Assembly: GCA_036265675.1 (NCBI GenBank)
Contig: DATAOP010000047.1
Span: forward strand, 1-64,000
Direction: 5' to 3'
Length of the DNA stretch: 64,000 bases
Origin: VRUE01 sp036265675
GTDB taxonomy: Bacteria; Actinomycetota; Thermoleophilia; Solirubrobacterales; 70-9
The translations under genes were made by a program, and so were the position numbers. The notes under the pieces are model-generated. The model made no database searches. It was not told the origin of the DNA and worked only from the letters and a program-made list of their open reading frames with translations. Shown here one piece after another: positions 56,998 through 64,000 of the stretch. Position 1 is the stretch's first letter, and every line of letters starts with the position of its first letter.

Positions 56998-59139
56998 TCA
57001 GTTGGCGTGCGCAGAGGCGGCCGTCGACGCCTCGCTGATGCCGAAGCGCTCATAGACGCGGCGCAGCGGCGCCGGCGCCCACCAGTTCCACTTTCCGAGC
57101 AGCTCCATCAGCGATGGGACGAGCAGGGCGCGGATGATGCTGGCGTCGATCAGGACTGCGAGCGCGGTGCCGACGCCGTTCTGCTTGATGAAGATGATCT
57201 CCGAGGTCGCGAAGGCGCCGATCGCGACCGCGAACAGGAGCGCCGCCGCGGTGACGATCCGGCCCGTCCGCTCGAGCCCGATCGCGACCGCCTCGGAGTC
57301 GGAGGCGCCGTTGTCGCGGGCCTCCTTGATCCGCGAGAGCAGGAACACGGCGTAGTCGGTCGAGAGCCCGAAGGCGACCGCGAACAGCAGGATCGGCATC
57401 GACTGCTCGATCGCGCCGCTGCTGCTGTACCCGAGCAGGCCTTCGAATCGACCGTCCTGGAAGATCAGCACCAGCAACCCGAAGACGGCGCTGAGGTTGA
57501 GCACGTTCATGATCAGTGACTTGATCGGGAGGATCACCGATCCCGTCATCAGGAAGAGGATCACCAAGGTCGCGATGACGATGATCCCGAAGGCGATCGG
57601 GAGGTGGCGGGCGAGGCTCGACTGGAAGTCGACGAAGTCCGCGGTCGCGCCGCCGACCAGGACGGTCGCCCCCGGCGGCGCCTCGACGTCGCGGATGCGC
57701 CCGACCGTAGCCTTGCTCGCGCCGGAGTTGAACGGGCTCGAGGAGATCACGCGGATGACCGTCACCCCGTCGCGCAGCTGCTGCGGCGGCGAGACCTCCG
57801 CGACGCCGTCGGTGCGAGCGATCCGCTTCGCCAGCGGCGCCGCCGCCGGTGCCGGCACTCCCTTGACCGAGACCCAGATCGGCGTCTCGCGGTAGGGCGG
57901 GAACTCTTCGCTGATGGTGTCGTAGGCCTGTCGCGCGCTGGCGCTCTCCGGCAGCACGGTTGGGTCGACGGTGTTGAACCTGATCCCGAAGAACGGCAGC
58001 CCGAGGAGAATCAGGAGGGCGGCGGAGGCGGTCGCGATCGGGATCGGGCGGCGCATCACCAGGCGCGAGAGCCGGTACCAGAACCCGTGCTCGCCGGGGC
58101 GGGCGTCGGCCTCGGCGCGCCGCTGCAGGAACCGGGGAGCCATGGAGTTGACCCGGGTTCCCAGCAGGGTGAGGACCGCCGGCAGCACCGTCAGCGAGAT
58201 CAGCGCCGCCAGCAGCACCACCAGCGACCCGCCGAGGCCCATCGAGTAGAGGAAGCGCTGCGGGAAGACGAGCAGCGAGGCGAGCGCCGCCGCGACCGTC
58301 AGCGATGAGAAGAACACCGTCCGGCCGGCAGTCGCCATCACCCGCCGCATCGCCGCCAGGCCGGTCCCGCTGGCCGCGATCTCCTCGCGGTAGCGGGAGA
58401 CGATGAAGAGGCTGTAGTCGATCGCCAGCCCCAACCCGAGGCCGGTCGTCAGGTTGAGCGCGAAGATCGAGATCGAACCGACCTCGCTGGCGATCCGCAG
58501 GACCAGGAAGGTCCCGACGATCGCCAGCCCTCCGATCATCACCGGCAGCAGCGCGGCGACCATGCTGCGGAAGAACAGGAACGAGAGCAGGAAGAGCAGC
58601 GGGAAGGCGAGCATCTCGGCCCGTTTCAGGTCCTTCTCGACCTGGTCGTTGACCTGCTGCTGGGCGACGGCGGCGCCACCGACCTCGAGTCCCGGCCGGC
58701 CCTCGAGCTGTTCGGCGATGTCGGCGCCGCTTTCCTGCCACTGCTTGTCGCCGGTCGGCCTCAGCGCTACCGAGACGTAGGTCGAGCGCCGGTCGTTCGA
58801 GACGAAGTCCCGGGAGCCGGTGGTGTAGAAGCTGCTGACCGACTGGACGTCGCCGCGGCTGCCGATTTCGCGTTCGAGCCTCGCCACCCTCGCCTTCGTC
58901 GCCGGGCTCGACACCGGCGCGTGATCGAGGACGACGATCACTCCCGGGACGCGCAGGCCGGCGTCCTCGAGCTGCTTGCGAGCCTGCACCGCCTCCGTCG
59001 CCGGGTCGTCGGCGCCGTAGGGGTCGAGGCGATCCGCGACAGAGCCGCCGAGCGCCCCGGCGAGGAGGAAGAAGGCGACCGCGATCAGGCCGATTCGGCG
59101 GGCACGGCGGTCGGCGAGCCGGGCGAGTGCGTCGAACAT
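56998..59139 (-). CDS. MMPL/RND-family transporter regulated by PadR
   Basis: 713 residues from ATG 59139. Two repeats of helix, extracytoplasmic domain and five helices. Signature segments 'GLGLGLAIDYSLFIVSRYREE' and 'AVAFGLSTDYAVFLLSRIKEA' carry the Asp-Tyr proton-relay pairs. It is an exporter of hydrophobic or toxic compounds by similarity to MmpL. It shares a one-base TGATG overlap with the PadR gene upstream, which probably represses it. It is only distantly similar to the MMPL gene at 2195-4423. Confidence 0.9.
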   Translation of the reverse strand: MFDALARLADRRARRIGLIAVAFFLLAGALGGSVADRLDPYGADDPATEAVQARKQLEDAGLRVPGVIVVLDHAPVSSPATKARVARLEREIGSRGDVQSVSSFYTTGSRDFVSNDRRSTYVSVALRPTGDKQWQESGADIAEQLEGRPGLEVGGAAVAQQQVNDQVEKDLKRAEMLAFPLLFLLSFLFFRSMVAALLPVMIGGLAIVGTFLVLRIASEVGSISIFALNLTTGLGLGLAIDYSLFIVSRYREEIAASGTGLAAMRRVMATAGRTVFFSSLTVAAALASLLVFPQRFLYSMGLGGSLVVLLAALISLTVLPAVLTLLGTRVNSMAPRFLQRRAEADARPGEHGFWYRLSRLVMRRPIPIATASAALLILLGLPFFGIRFNTVDPTVLPESASARQAYDTISEEFPPYRETPIWVSVKGVPAPAAAPLAKRIARTDGVAEVSPPQQLRDGVTVIRVISSSPFNSGASKATVGRIRDVEAPPGATVLVGGATADFVDFQSSLARHLPIAFGIIVIATLVILFLMTGSVILPIKSLIMNVLNLSAVFGLLVLIFQDGRFEGLLGYSSSGAIEQSMPILLFAVAFGLSTDYAVFLLSRIKEARDNGASDSEAVAIGLERTGRIVTAAALLFAVAIGAFATSEIIFIKQNGVGTALAVLIDASIIRALLVPSLMELLGKWNWWAPAPLRRVYERFGISEASTAASAHAN

Positions 59140-59684
59140 CAGGTGCTCCTTTCCTTCCGGGCGGTGGCGAGCAGCTCTGCCTCCATCCGCTCGCACCAGT
59201 CGGCGTACCAGCGGTTGTACTCGACGCCCCCTCTGACGACCATCAGCGCGAACTCGTCGCTCTTCTCGATCACGACCGCTTCGAGCGCGGCGAGCTCCTC
59301 GGCGAGGGCGGCGCGGCGGTCGCGCATCCTCCGCAGCGTCTCCGCCGCCTCGTCGGGCTCGAGCACGCCCGAGAAGAAGAGCTTGAGCAGGCCTTCGTCG
59401 CGCATCTCCGACATCTCCGGCGGGCGGCGGAGCCATTCCTTCAGCCGCTCCATCCCGGCGTCGGTGATCGTGTAGACGGTTCGTTTTCGCTCACCGCGGG
59501 GCGCATCCATCCCGGTGACGAGTCCCTGCTCGGAGAGACGCCTCAGCTCCGGGTATATCTGGCCGTAGCTCGCCGCCCAGAAGCGGCGCGTCGACTCGTC
59601 GACCGCAGCTTTGATCTCGTAGCCGGAGCGGGGGTGGACGCTGACCATCCCGAGGATCACGTATGCGGTCGAGCTCAAATCCAT
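59139..59684 (-). CDS. PadR-family transcriptional repressor
   Basis: 181 residues. Winged helix 'STAYVILGMVSVHPRSGYEIKAAVDESTRRFWAASYGQIYPELRRLSEQGLVTG' (in parts), a wing with 'RKRTVYTITDAGMERLKEWL', and a C-terminal helical dimer domain 'GVEYNRWYADWCERMEAEL' (Vir_act_alpha_C type). PadR proteins repress efflux or detoxification genes until a ligand binds. It heads the operon with the MMPL exporter. Two GATATATC palindromes lie just before the ATG. Confidence 0.9.
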   Translation of the reverse strand: MDLSSTAYVILGMVSVHPRSGYEIKAAVDESTRRFWAASYGQIYPELRRLSEQGLVTGMDAPRGERKRTVYTITDAGMERLKEWLRRPPEMSEMRDEGLLKLFFSGVLEPDEAAETLRRMRDRRAALAEELAALEAVVIEKSDEFALMVVRGGVEYNRWYADWCERMEAELLATARKERST

Positions 59685-59690
59685 AAACAA

Positions 59691-59711
59691 GATATATCGC
59701 ACAGATATATC
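59691..59711. promoter_or_regulatory. paired GATATATC sites upstream of padR
   Basis: GATATATC at 59691-59698 and 59704-59711, each self-complementary, centres 13 bases apart. On the minus strand the nearer one contains TATATC 6 bases before the ATG, so repressor binding would cover the -10 region. The stretch is strikingly AT-rich for this genome. Confidence 0.6.
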
Positions 59712-59784
59712 TCCAGGTGTGATTCCGATCACACGCCGACTCGGTCGGGGCGGGCGCCCGACGTCACTATTCTCAGGCGGGTCG

Positions 59785-61086
59785 ATGAACGCCCGGGAGA
59801 CAAAGACGGTGGTGATGAAGTTCGGCGGCACATCGGTGGCGGGCGCCGAGGAGATCAAGCGCGCCGCGGGGCGGATCGTCAACGCTCGCGAGGCCGGCAG
59901 CAGGGTCGTTGCGGTGCTCTCGGCGCGCGGCAAGACGACCGACGAGCTGGTCGCGCAGGCGATGGAGATCTCTGATCGGCCCGACTCGCGCGAGATGGAC
60001 ATGCTGCTCTCGACCGGCGAGCGGATCTCCTGCGCGCTGTGCGCGATGGCGATCCATGACATGGGCCACAACGCGATCTCGCTGACCGGCTCGCAGGCGG
60101 GGATCGTGACCGACTCCTCCCACACCAGGGCGAAGATCATGGACGTCCGCGCCGACCGCATCCGCGAGGCGCTCGAGGACGACCGGATCGTCCTCGTCGC
60201 CGGCTTCCAGGGGGTCTCCACCGACAGCCGCGACGTGACGACGCTGGGCCGGGGCGGCTCCGACACGACCGCGGTCGCGCTCGCCGCCGCTCTGGAAGCC
60301 TCCGTCTGCGAGATCTACACCGACGTCTCCGGCGTCTTCAGCGCCGATCCGCGGATCGTCCCCGACGCGCGGAAGCTGGCGACCGCAAGCTATGAGGAGA
60401 TGCTCGAGATGTCGGCCTCGGGAGCGAAGGTGCTGCAGCTGCGCTCGGTCGAGTACGCCCGCAACCACGGAGTCCGGATCCACTGCCGCAGCAGCTTCGA
60501 GGACGGCCCCGGTACCCTCGTCGTCTCCGAGGAAGAGTCCGAAAAGGAGAGCATGGAGCAGCCATTCGTGACAGCGGTGACCCACTCCGACGGGGAGGCG
60601 CGGGTGACGCTGACCGGGGTCCGCGACGAGCCCGGCGTCGCCGGGCGAATCTTCACCGCGCTGGCCGAGGCCGGCGTCAACGTCGACGTGATCATCCAGA
60701 ACGAGCCGGTGGGCGATGACGCCCTGGCCGATCTCTCCTTCACCGTCGACCGCTCCGACCTGAGGACCGCGACCGACTCGATCGCCGCCCTCGGCGACCT
60801 CAGCCAGGGCGTGCGGACCGACGAGCGGATCGGCAAGGTCTCGATCGTCGGCGCCGGCATGCGCTCACATCCCGGCGTCGCCGCCCGCGTCTTCGAGGTG
60901 CTCGGCGGCGAGGCCATCAACATCGAGATGATCTCGACCTCGCCGATCAAGATCTCCTGCGTCATCTCCGCCGACCGCGTCCCGGACGCGGTCCGGGCGC
61001 TCCATGAGGCGTTCGAGCTCGGGGAGGACGCGATCAAGAGAGAGGAACCCACCGGCGAGGCGCATCGCCCGACGGTGACCCCCTGA
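59785..61086 (+). CDS. lysC: aspartate kinase
   Basis: 433 residues from ATG 59785; an in-frame ATG at 59719 gives an extra N-terminus without homology. Catalytic domain: 'VVMKFGGTSVAG' (Lys12), 'SLTGSQAGIVTD', 'VAGFQGVSTDSRDVTTLGRGGSDTTAVALAAAL'. Two ACT domains at the C-terminus ('VTLTGVRDEPGVAGRIFTALAEAGVNVDVI', 'SIVGAGMRSHPGVAARVFEVLGGEAINIEMISTS') indicate feedback control by Lys/Thr. It phosphorylates aspartate for Lys, Thr, Met and diaminopimelate synthesis. An internal start for a beta subunit is likely at 60553. asd follows. Confidence 0.95.
   Translation: MNARETKTVVMKFGGTSVAGAEEIKRAAGRIVNAREAGSRVVAVLSARGKTTDELVAQAMEISDRPDSREMDMLLSTGERISCALCAMAIHDMGHNAISLTGSQAGIVTDSSHTRAKIMDVRADRIREALEDDRIVLVAGFQGVSTDSRDVTTLGRGGSDTTAVALAAALEASVCEIYTDVSGVFSADPRIVPDARKLATASYEEMLEMSASGAKVLQLRSVEYARNHGVRIHCRSSFEDGPGTLVVSEEESEKESMEQPFVTAVTHSDGEARVTLTGVRDEPGVAGRIFTALAEAGVNVDVIIQNEPVGDDALADLSFTVDRSDLRTATDSIAALGDLSQGVRTDERIGKVSIVGAGMRSHPGVAARVFEVLGGEAINIEMISTSPIKISCVISADRVPDAVRALHEAFELGEDAIKREEPTGEAHRPTVTP
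60544..61086 (+). CDS. probable LysC beta subunit from an internal start
   Basis: Inside lysC, AAGGAG (60544-60549) lies 3 bases before ATG 60553, which begins 'MEQPFVTAVTHSDGEARVTLTG', exactly at the border between the kinase domain and the ACT domains. Aspartate kinases of Bacillus, Corynebacterium and Mycobacterium make a beta subunit from such an internal start and assemble as alpha2beta2. The product would be 177 residues. This is one of the better ribosome-binding sites in the window. Confidence 0.6.
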   Translation, partial: KESMEQPFVTAVTHSDGEARVTLTGVRDEPGVAGRIFTALAEAGVNVDVIIQNEPVGDDALADLSFTVDRSDLRTATDSIAALGDLSQGVRTDERIGKVSIVGAGMRSHPGVAARVFEVLGGEAINIEMISTSPIKISCVISADRVPDAVRALHEAFELGEDAIKREEPTGEAHRPTVTP

Positions 61087-61102
61087 TCGCGCCGGTCATA
61101 CT
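61075..61102 (+). promoter_or_regulatory. possible separate promoter for asd
   Basis: GTGACC (61075-61080), 16 bases, CATACT (61097-61102), with asd ATG 61111 eight bases further on. It overlaps the end of lysC. The following T-run (61102-61107) also gives a weak terminator-like look. Confidence 0.45.
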
Positions 61103-61110
61103 TTTTTGAG

Positions 61111-62148
61111 ATGAACGGCGACGGATACAGAGTCGGAGTGCTGGGCGCGACCGGCCTGGTCGGGACGACGATCCTCGAGCTGCTCGCTGATCGTGAGTTC
61201 CCGGCGGCCGAGGTCGTCCCGTTCGCCTCCGAGCGCTCGGCCGGCCGCGATATCGAGTGGGCCGGCGGCACGATCCAGTGCCGGGCGCTGAGTGAGGACT
61301 CGATCCAGGGCCTCGACCTGGTGCTCTCCTCCGCGGGCGGGTCGGTGAGCGCCGAGTGGGTGCCGCGATTCGTCGAGGCGGGCGCCGTCGTCGTCGACAA
61401 CACCAGCCACTTCCGGATGGACGAGGACGTGCCCCTGGTCGTCGCCGAGGTCAACCCCGACGCGCTCGCCGGGCACCGCGGGATCATCGCCAACCCCAAC
61501 TGCTCGACGATGCAGATGGTCGTCGCCCTGAAGCCGCTCTACGACGAGGCCGGGATCGAGCGCCTCGTGATCTCGACCTACCAGGCGGTCTCGGGGACCG
61601 GCAAGGCGGCGGTCGACGAGCTCCTCGATCAGTCGCGCGCGGTCCTCGACAACCGACCGCCGCAGAGCAGCGTCTACCCGCACCAGATCGCCTTCAGCGT
61701 CCTGCCGCAGGCGGGCAGCTTCCCCGACGGCGACGACCACACCGACGAGGAGCGGAAGCTGATCAACGAGACCCGGAAGATCCTCGGCGACCCCTCGATC
61801 CGGGTCAGCGCCACCTGCGTCAGGGTGCCGGTCGTCACCGGCCACTCCGAGGCCGTCAACCTCGAGACTCGCGAGCCGCTCTCGCCCGAGCGCGCCCGCG
61901 AGCTGCTCGGCGCAGCGCCCGGCATCACCGTCGTCGACGACCCCGGCGCCGGCGACTATCCGATGGCGATCGAGGCAGCCGGCCGCGACGACGTCTTCGT
62001 CGGCCGCATCCGCCGCGACCCGGGCAACGAGCAGGCGATCGACCTCTTCATCGTCTCCGACAACCTCCGCAAGGGAGCTGCGACCAACGCGGTCCAGCTG
62101 GCGGAGCTCCTGGTCGAGCGCGGGCTCGTCGGCGTCTCGGTAGCGTAG
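61111..62148 (+). CDS. asd: aspartate-semialdehyde dehydrogenase
   Basis: 345 residues. NADP-binding 'VGVLGATGLVGTTILELL' (12-18), active-site Cys131 in 'IANPNCSTMQM', 'STYQAVSGTGKAAVDEL', and catalytic His in 'RVPVVTGHSEAVNLE'. It reduces aspartyl phosphate from LysC to the semialdehyde. The lysC-asd order is the usual one in actinobacteria. It starts 24 bases after the lysC stop. An antiporter gene follows by 5 bases. Confidence 0.95.
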   Translation: MNGDGYRVGVLGATGLVGTTILELLADREFPAAEVVPFASERSAGRDIEWAGGTIQCRALSEDSIQGLDLVLSSAGGSVSAEWVPRFVEAGAVVVDNTSHFRMDEDVPLVVAEVNPDALAGHRGIIANPNCSTMQMVVALKPLYDEAGIERLVISTYQAVSGTGKAAVDELLDQSRAVLDNRPPQSSVYPHQIAFSVLPQAGSFPDGDDHTDEERKLINETRKILGDPSIRVSATCVRVPVVTGHSEAVNLETREPLSPERARELLGAAPGITVVDDPGAGDYPMAIEAAGRDDVFVGRIRRDPGNEQAIDLFIVSDNLRKGAATNAVQLAELLVERGLVGVSVA

Positions 62149-62153
62149 CCCCG

Positions 62154-63350
62154 ATGGACATCGGCTTCGGGGAGGCGGTGCTGCTGTTCGGCGCCCTTCT
62201 CGCCGTGGTTGCCGCGCTGTCCGGCCTGATGCGGGGGACGGTTCTCTCGGCCTCGGTCCTCTCGGTCGCGGTCGGAATCTTCCTCGCCGCGATCGGGGTG
62301 GTTCACGTCGATCCCCGCGACGACTCGATCGTCGAGCTGGTGGAGCTGGCGCTGATACTCACCCTGTTCTCCGACGGGATGTTTGTCGAGCGCGAGCTGC
62401 TGCGCCGGCACTGGAGCCCGGTCGCCCGCGCGCTGGTGATCGCGATGCCGATCACGATGGCGCTGCTCGCCCTGGCTGCCAAGATCCTCTTCCCCGCCCT
62501 CGGCTGGGCCGAGGCCTTCCTTCTCGGCGCGGTTCTGGCTCCCACCGACCCAGTCGTCACCTCGGCGGTGGTGACCTCGCGAATCGTGCCGAGCGCCGTC
62601 CGCCACACGCTCAACCTCGAGTCCGGGCTCAACGACGGCCTCGCCCTGCCCTTCGTCCTCTTCTTCCTCGTCCTCGCCTCCCCCGGTGGCGACGCGGGGG
62701 CCGAAGCGGCGAAGCTCGCCGGCGAGGCGCTGTTCGGCGCCGCCGTCGGGATCGGCCTCGGGATCGCCGGTGGCCGCCTCCATCACCACCTGCCCGGCGG
62801 TGGCATCACCGCCCGCTACGAGGGCATCTACGCGATCGGGTTCGCTCTGGCCGCGTTCGGCCTCGCCGACGTCACCATCGGCAACGGCCTGATCGCGGCA
62901 TTCGTCTGCGGCATCGCGATGGGGGCCGCCGAGCACGACGTCCCCGCCGGCTTCGTCGAGTTCGCCGAGAACGTCAGCGCGATCACCCAGGTCCTGACCT
63001 TCTTCGTCTTCGGCGCCCTGATCGTCGCCACCGGCTTCGACCACAGCATCCCGCCACTGGTGGTCTTCGTCGGCTTCGCTCTGCTCATCGCCCGCCCCGT
63101 GGCGGTCGCGCTATCGCTGTTCCGAACCGGCCTTCCGCAGTCCGAGAGAGCGTTCATGGCCTGGTTCGGCCCGAAGGGCGTCGCCTCGATGCTGTTCGCG
63201 CTGTTCGTGCTCAAATCGAGCGTCGGCAGCGGCGAACTGATCTTCGACATCGCCGCGATCGCGATCCTCACCTCGATCGTCGCCCACGGCCTGACCGACA
63301 CGGTCGGAGCCCGCTGGCTGGCGCGGCAGGTCGGGTTCGAGCAGCGCTAG
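62154..63350 (+). CDS. CPA1-family sodium:proton antiporter (NhaP-like)
   Basis: 398 residues, about 12 helices. It has 'LILTLFSDGMFVERELLRRHW', the ion-site 'GAVLAPTDPVVTSAVVTSRIVP' (TDP motif), 'LNLESGLNDGLALPFVLFFL' (ND pair) and 'AFMAWFGPKGVASMLFALFV', all diagnostic of CPA1 NhaP/NhaK antiporters. No cytoplasmic regulatory domain. It exchanges Na+ (or K+) for H+. It starts 5 bases after asd, so it may be co-transcribed, and its 3' end overlaps the convergent HdrB-like gene by 4 bases. Confidence 0.92.
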   Translation: MDIGFGEAVLLFGALLAVVAALSGLMRGTVLSASVLSVAVGIFLAAIGVVHVDPRDDSIVELVELALILTLFSDGMFVERELLRRHWSPVARALVIAMPITMALLALAAKILFPALGWAEAFLLGAVLAPTDPVVTSAVVTSRIVPSAVRHTLNLESGLNDGLALPFVLFFLVLASPGGDAGAEAAKLAGEALFGAAVGIGLGIAGGRLHHHLPGGGITARYEGIYAIGFALAAFGLADVTIGNGLIAAFVCGIAMGAAEHDVPAGFVEFAENVSAITQVLTFFVFGALIVATGFDHSIPPLVVFVGFALLIARPVAVALSLFRTGLPQSERAFMAWFGPKGVASMLFALFVLKSSVGSGELIFDIAAIAILTSIVAHGLTDTVGARWLARQVGFEQR

Positions 63351-64000
63351 GCGGCGGCGACGGGGGCGATCCGCTCCTCGACCCACTTGGTCGAGGCGAT
63401 GTGGCGCTTCATCCCGAGCTCCTTGGGCTCGGCGCCCAGCGCCAGCGCGACCAGCTGCGGCAGGTGGAGGACGGCGAGGCCGAGATCGCGGTTGACGATC
63501 TTCGCCGCCTCCGGCTGCTGCATGTCGAGGTTGAGGTGGCAGAGCGGGCACGGCGTGACGAGGCAGTCGGCGCCGGCGTCGAGCGCGTCGCCGATGTGGG
63601 TGCCGGCCTGGCGCAGCGAGGTGTCGCGGTTCATCGTGATCACCGGGAAGCCGCAGCATTTGCGGGCGCCGTCGTATTCGACGACCTCGCCGCCGAGGAC
63701 CTCGATCACCTGCTCGAGGTAGAGATCGCGATCCGGGTACTCGTCGTAGCCGAGCCGGTCCTTGGGCCGGACCACGTAGCAGCCGTAGAACGGGCCGACC
63801 CGCAGGCCGGTCAGCGGCCGCTTGACGAGATCGGCGAGGCGATCGAGCCCGTAGTCCTCGACCAGCAGCCAGAGGAAGTTTTTGTTCGTGAAGCCGTCCT
63901 TGCCCTTCTCGTAGGAGAGGCCCTGGCCGCTCAGCACCTCGTTGATGTGGGCGCGATAGGCCGAGTCGGCGTCGAGGCGCTGCTGGCACTCGCTCTGGGC
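63347..64000 (-). CDS. HdrB-like CCG-domain iron-sulfur protein (5' end cut by window)
   Basis: 217 residues are visible; the frame continues open past base 64000. It contains 'VGPFYGCYVVRPKDRLGYDEY', 'GARKCCGFPVITMNRD' and 'CLVTPCPLCHLNLDMQQ', the C-terminal CCG (cysteine-rich) domain with C...CC...CxxC that binds a non-cubane [4Fe-4S] cluster in heterodisulfide reductase subunit B. In actinobacteria such proteins partner HdrC-like or succinate dehydrogenase-like subunits in quinone- or thiol-linked electron transfer. Partners would lie outside the window on the right. Confidence 0.85.
   Translation of the reverse strand, partial: AQSECQQRLDADSAYRAHINEVLSGQGLSYEKGKDGFTNKNFLWLLVEDYGLDRLADLVKRPLTGLRVGPFYGCYVVRPKDRLGYDEYPDRDLYLEQVIEVLGGEVVEYDGARKCCGFPVITMNRDTSLRQAGTHIGDALDAGADCLVTPCPLCHLNLDMQQPEAAKIVNRDLGLAVLHLPQLVALALGAEPKELGMKRHIASTKWVEERIAPVAAA

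Noticed and set aside
61076..61107. Intrinsic terminator between lysC and asd
   Set aside because: TGACC/GGTCA gives only a 5-base stem with a 13-base loop before a T-run. The same bases make a better promoter, and asd starts 24 bases after lysC.
61356..62153. Open frame in the +1 frame across asd leading into the antiporter
   Set aside because: It is composed of Arg/Pro/Gly-rich sequence typical of a shadow frame in high-GC DNA; the antiporter starts at ATG 62154.
1..64000. Mobile elements, prophage, integrons or CRISPR arrays
   Set aside because: No transposase, integrase, phage structural gene, cas gene or regularly spaced repeat was seen; the only tandem repeats are the small ones listed.

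Overview
The window is high-GC DNA with dense, often overlapping genes. It looks like a chromosome segment of an actinobacterium from the Thermoleophilia / Solirubrobacterales group. This is inferred from gene content and protein style: an F420/deazaflavin-type oxidoreductase, a YtoQ protein, an Rv2578c-type radical SAM protein, a LigC-type ATP-dependent ligase, several exported proteins with a basic Cys/Arg tail or a 'LTYANVMATIA'-type leader, and many genes without a Shine-Dalgarno sequence. I see no transposase, phage gene, integrase or CRISPR array. Most of the window is core genome with a few accessory loci.

Layout. 1-8.5 kb: TMEM175-like channel (cut at the left edge), lipoprotein, type-5 uracil-DNA glycosylase, ferritin-like lipoprotein, MMPL exporter, pgsA, folE2, the primary sigma factor, a SIMPL-type secreted protein and a deazaflavin oxidoreductase. 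8.6-11.4 kb: tRNA-Tyr with an SDR gene starting one base after it, a MerR regulator and a two-domain dCTP deaminase. 11.3-15 kb: a MerR/MFS efflux pair with a clear palindromic operator, ytoQ, and a radical SAM gene with a perfect LexA box. 14.9-22.8 kb: a leftward operon (MFS, peptide-binding protein, two permeases, two ATPases, DNA ligase). 23-31.6 kb: HD-GYP protein, alcohol dehydrogenase, GST, pterin dehydratase, ArfB, VOC protein, glutamate decarboxylase, membrane and exported proteins, a decayed exported-protein gene and a membrane cytochrome c.

31.6-41.5 kb is the most coherent accessory locus. A two-component system diverges from a run of two membrane-anchored low-complexity proteins, ApbE, a ferric-reductase-like cytochrome b membrane protein, a FAD reductase and a one-cluster ferredoxin. 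Facing it are a DoxX-Rieske fusion and a secreted double beta-propeller. Together these resemble a trans-membrane electron-transfer module. 41.6-49.6 kb: tRNA-Val, a CPA2 antiporter, a lipoprotein, a large-type SRP RNA, a CDF metal exporter, a MerR/phasin-like operon, an ABC-2 drug-type exporter and acetolactate decarboxylase. 49.5-64 kb: GT-C-like membrane protein, dnaX-ebfC-recR, a degenerate GGDEF protein beside a MerR/B12-like regulator, a three-repeat secreted protein, an MMPL/PadR pair, lysC-asd, a CPA1 antiporter, and an HdrB-like CCG protein cut at the right edge.

Recurring themes are translational coupling (ATGA, TGATG, TTGA or GTGA overlaps), probable leaderless starts (an ATAAT-like box 6-8 bases before the start codon), and large in-frame inverted repeats in protein linkers or tails.
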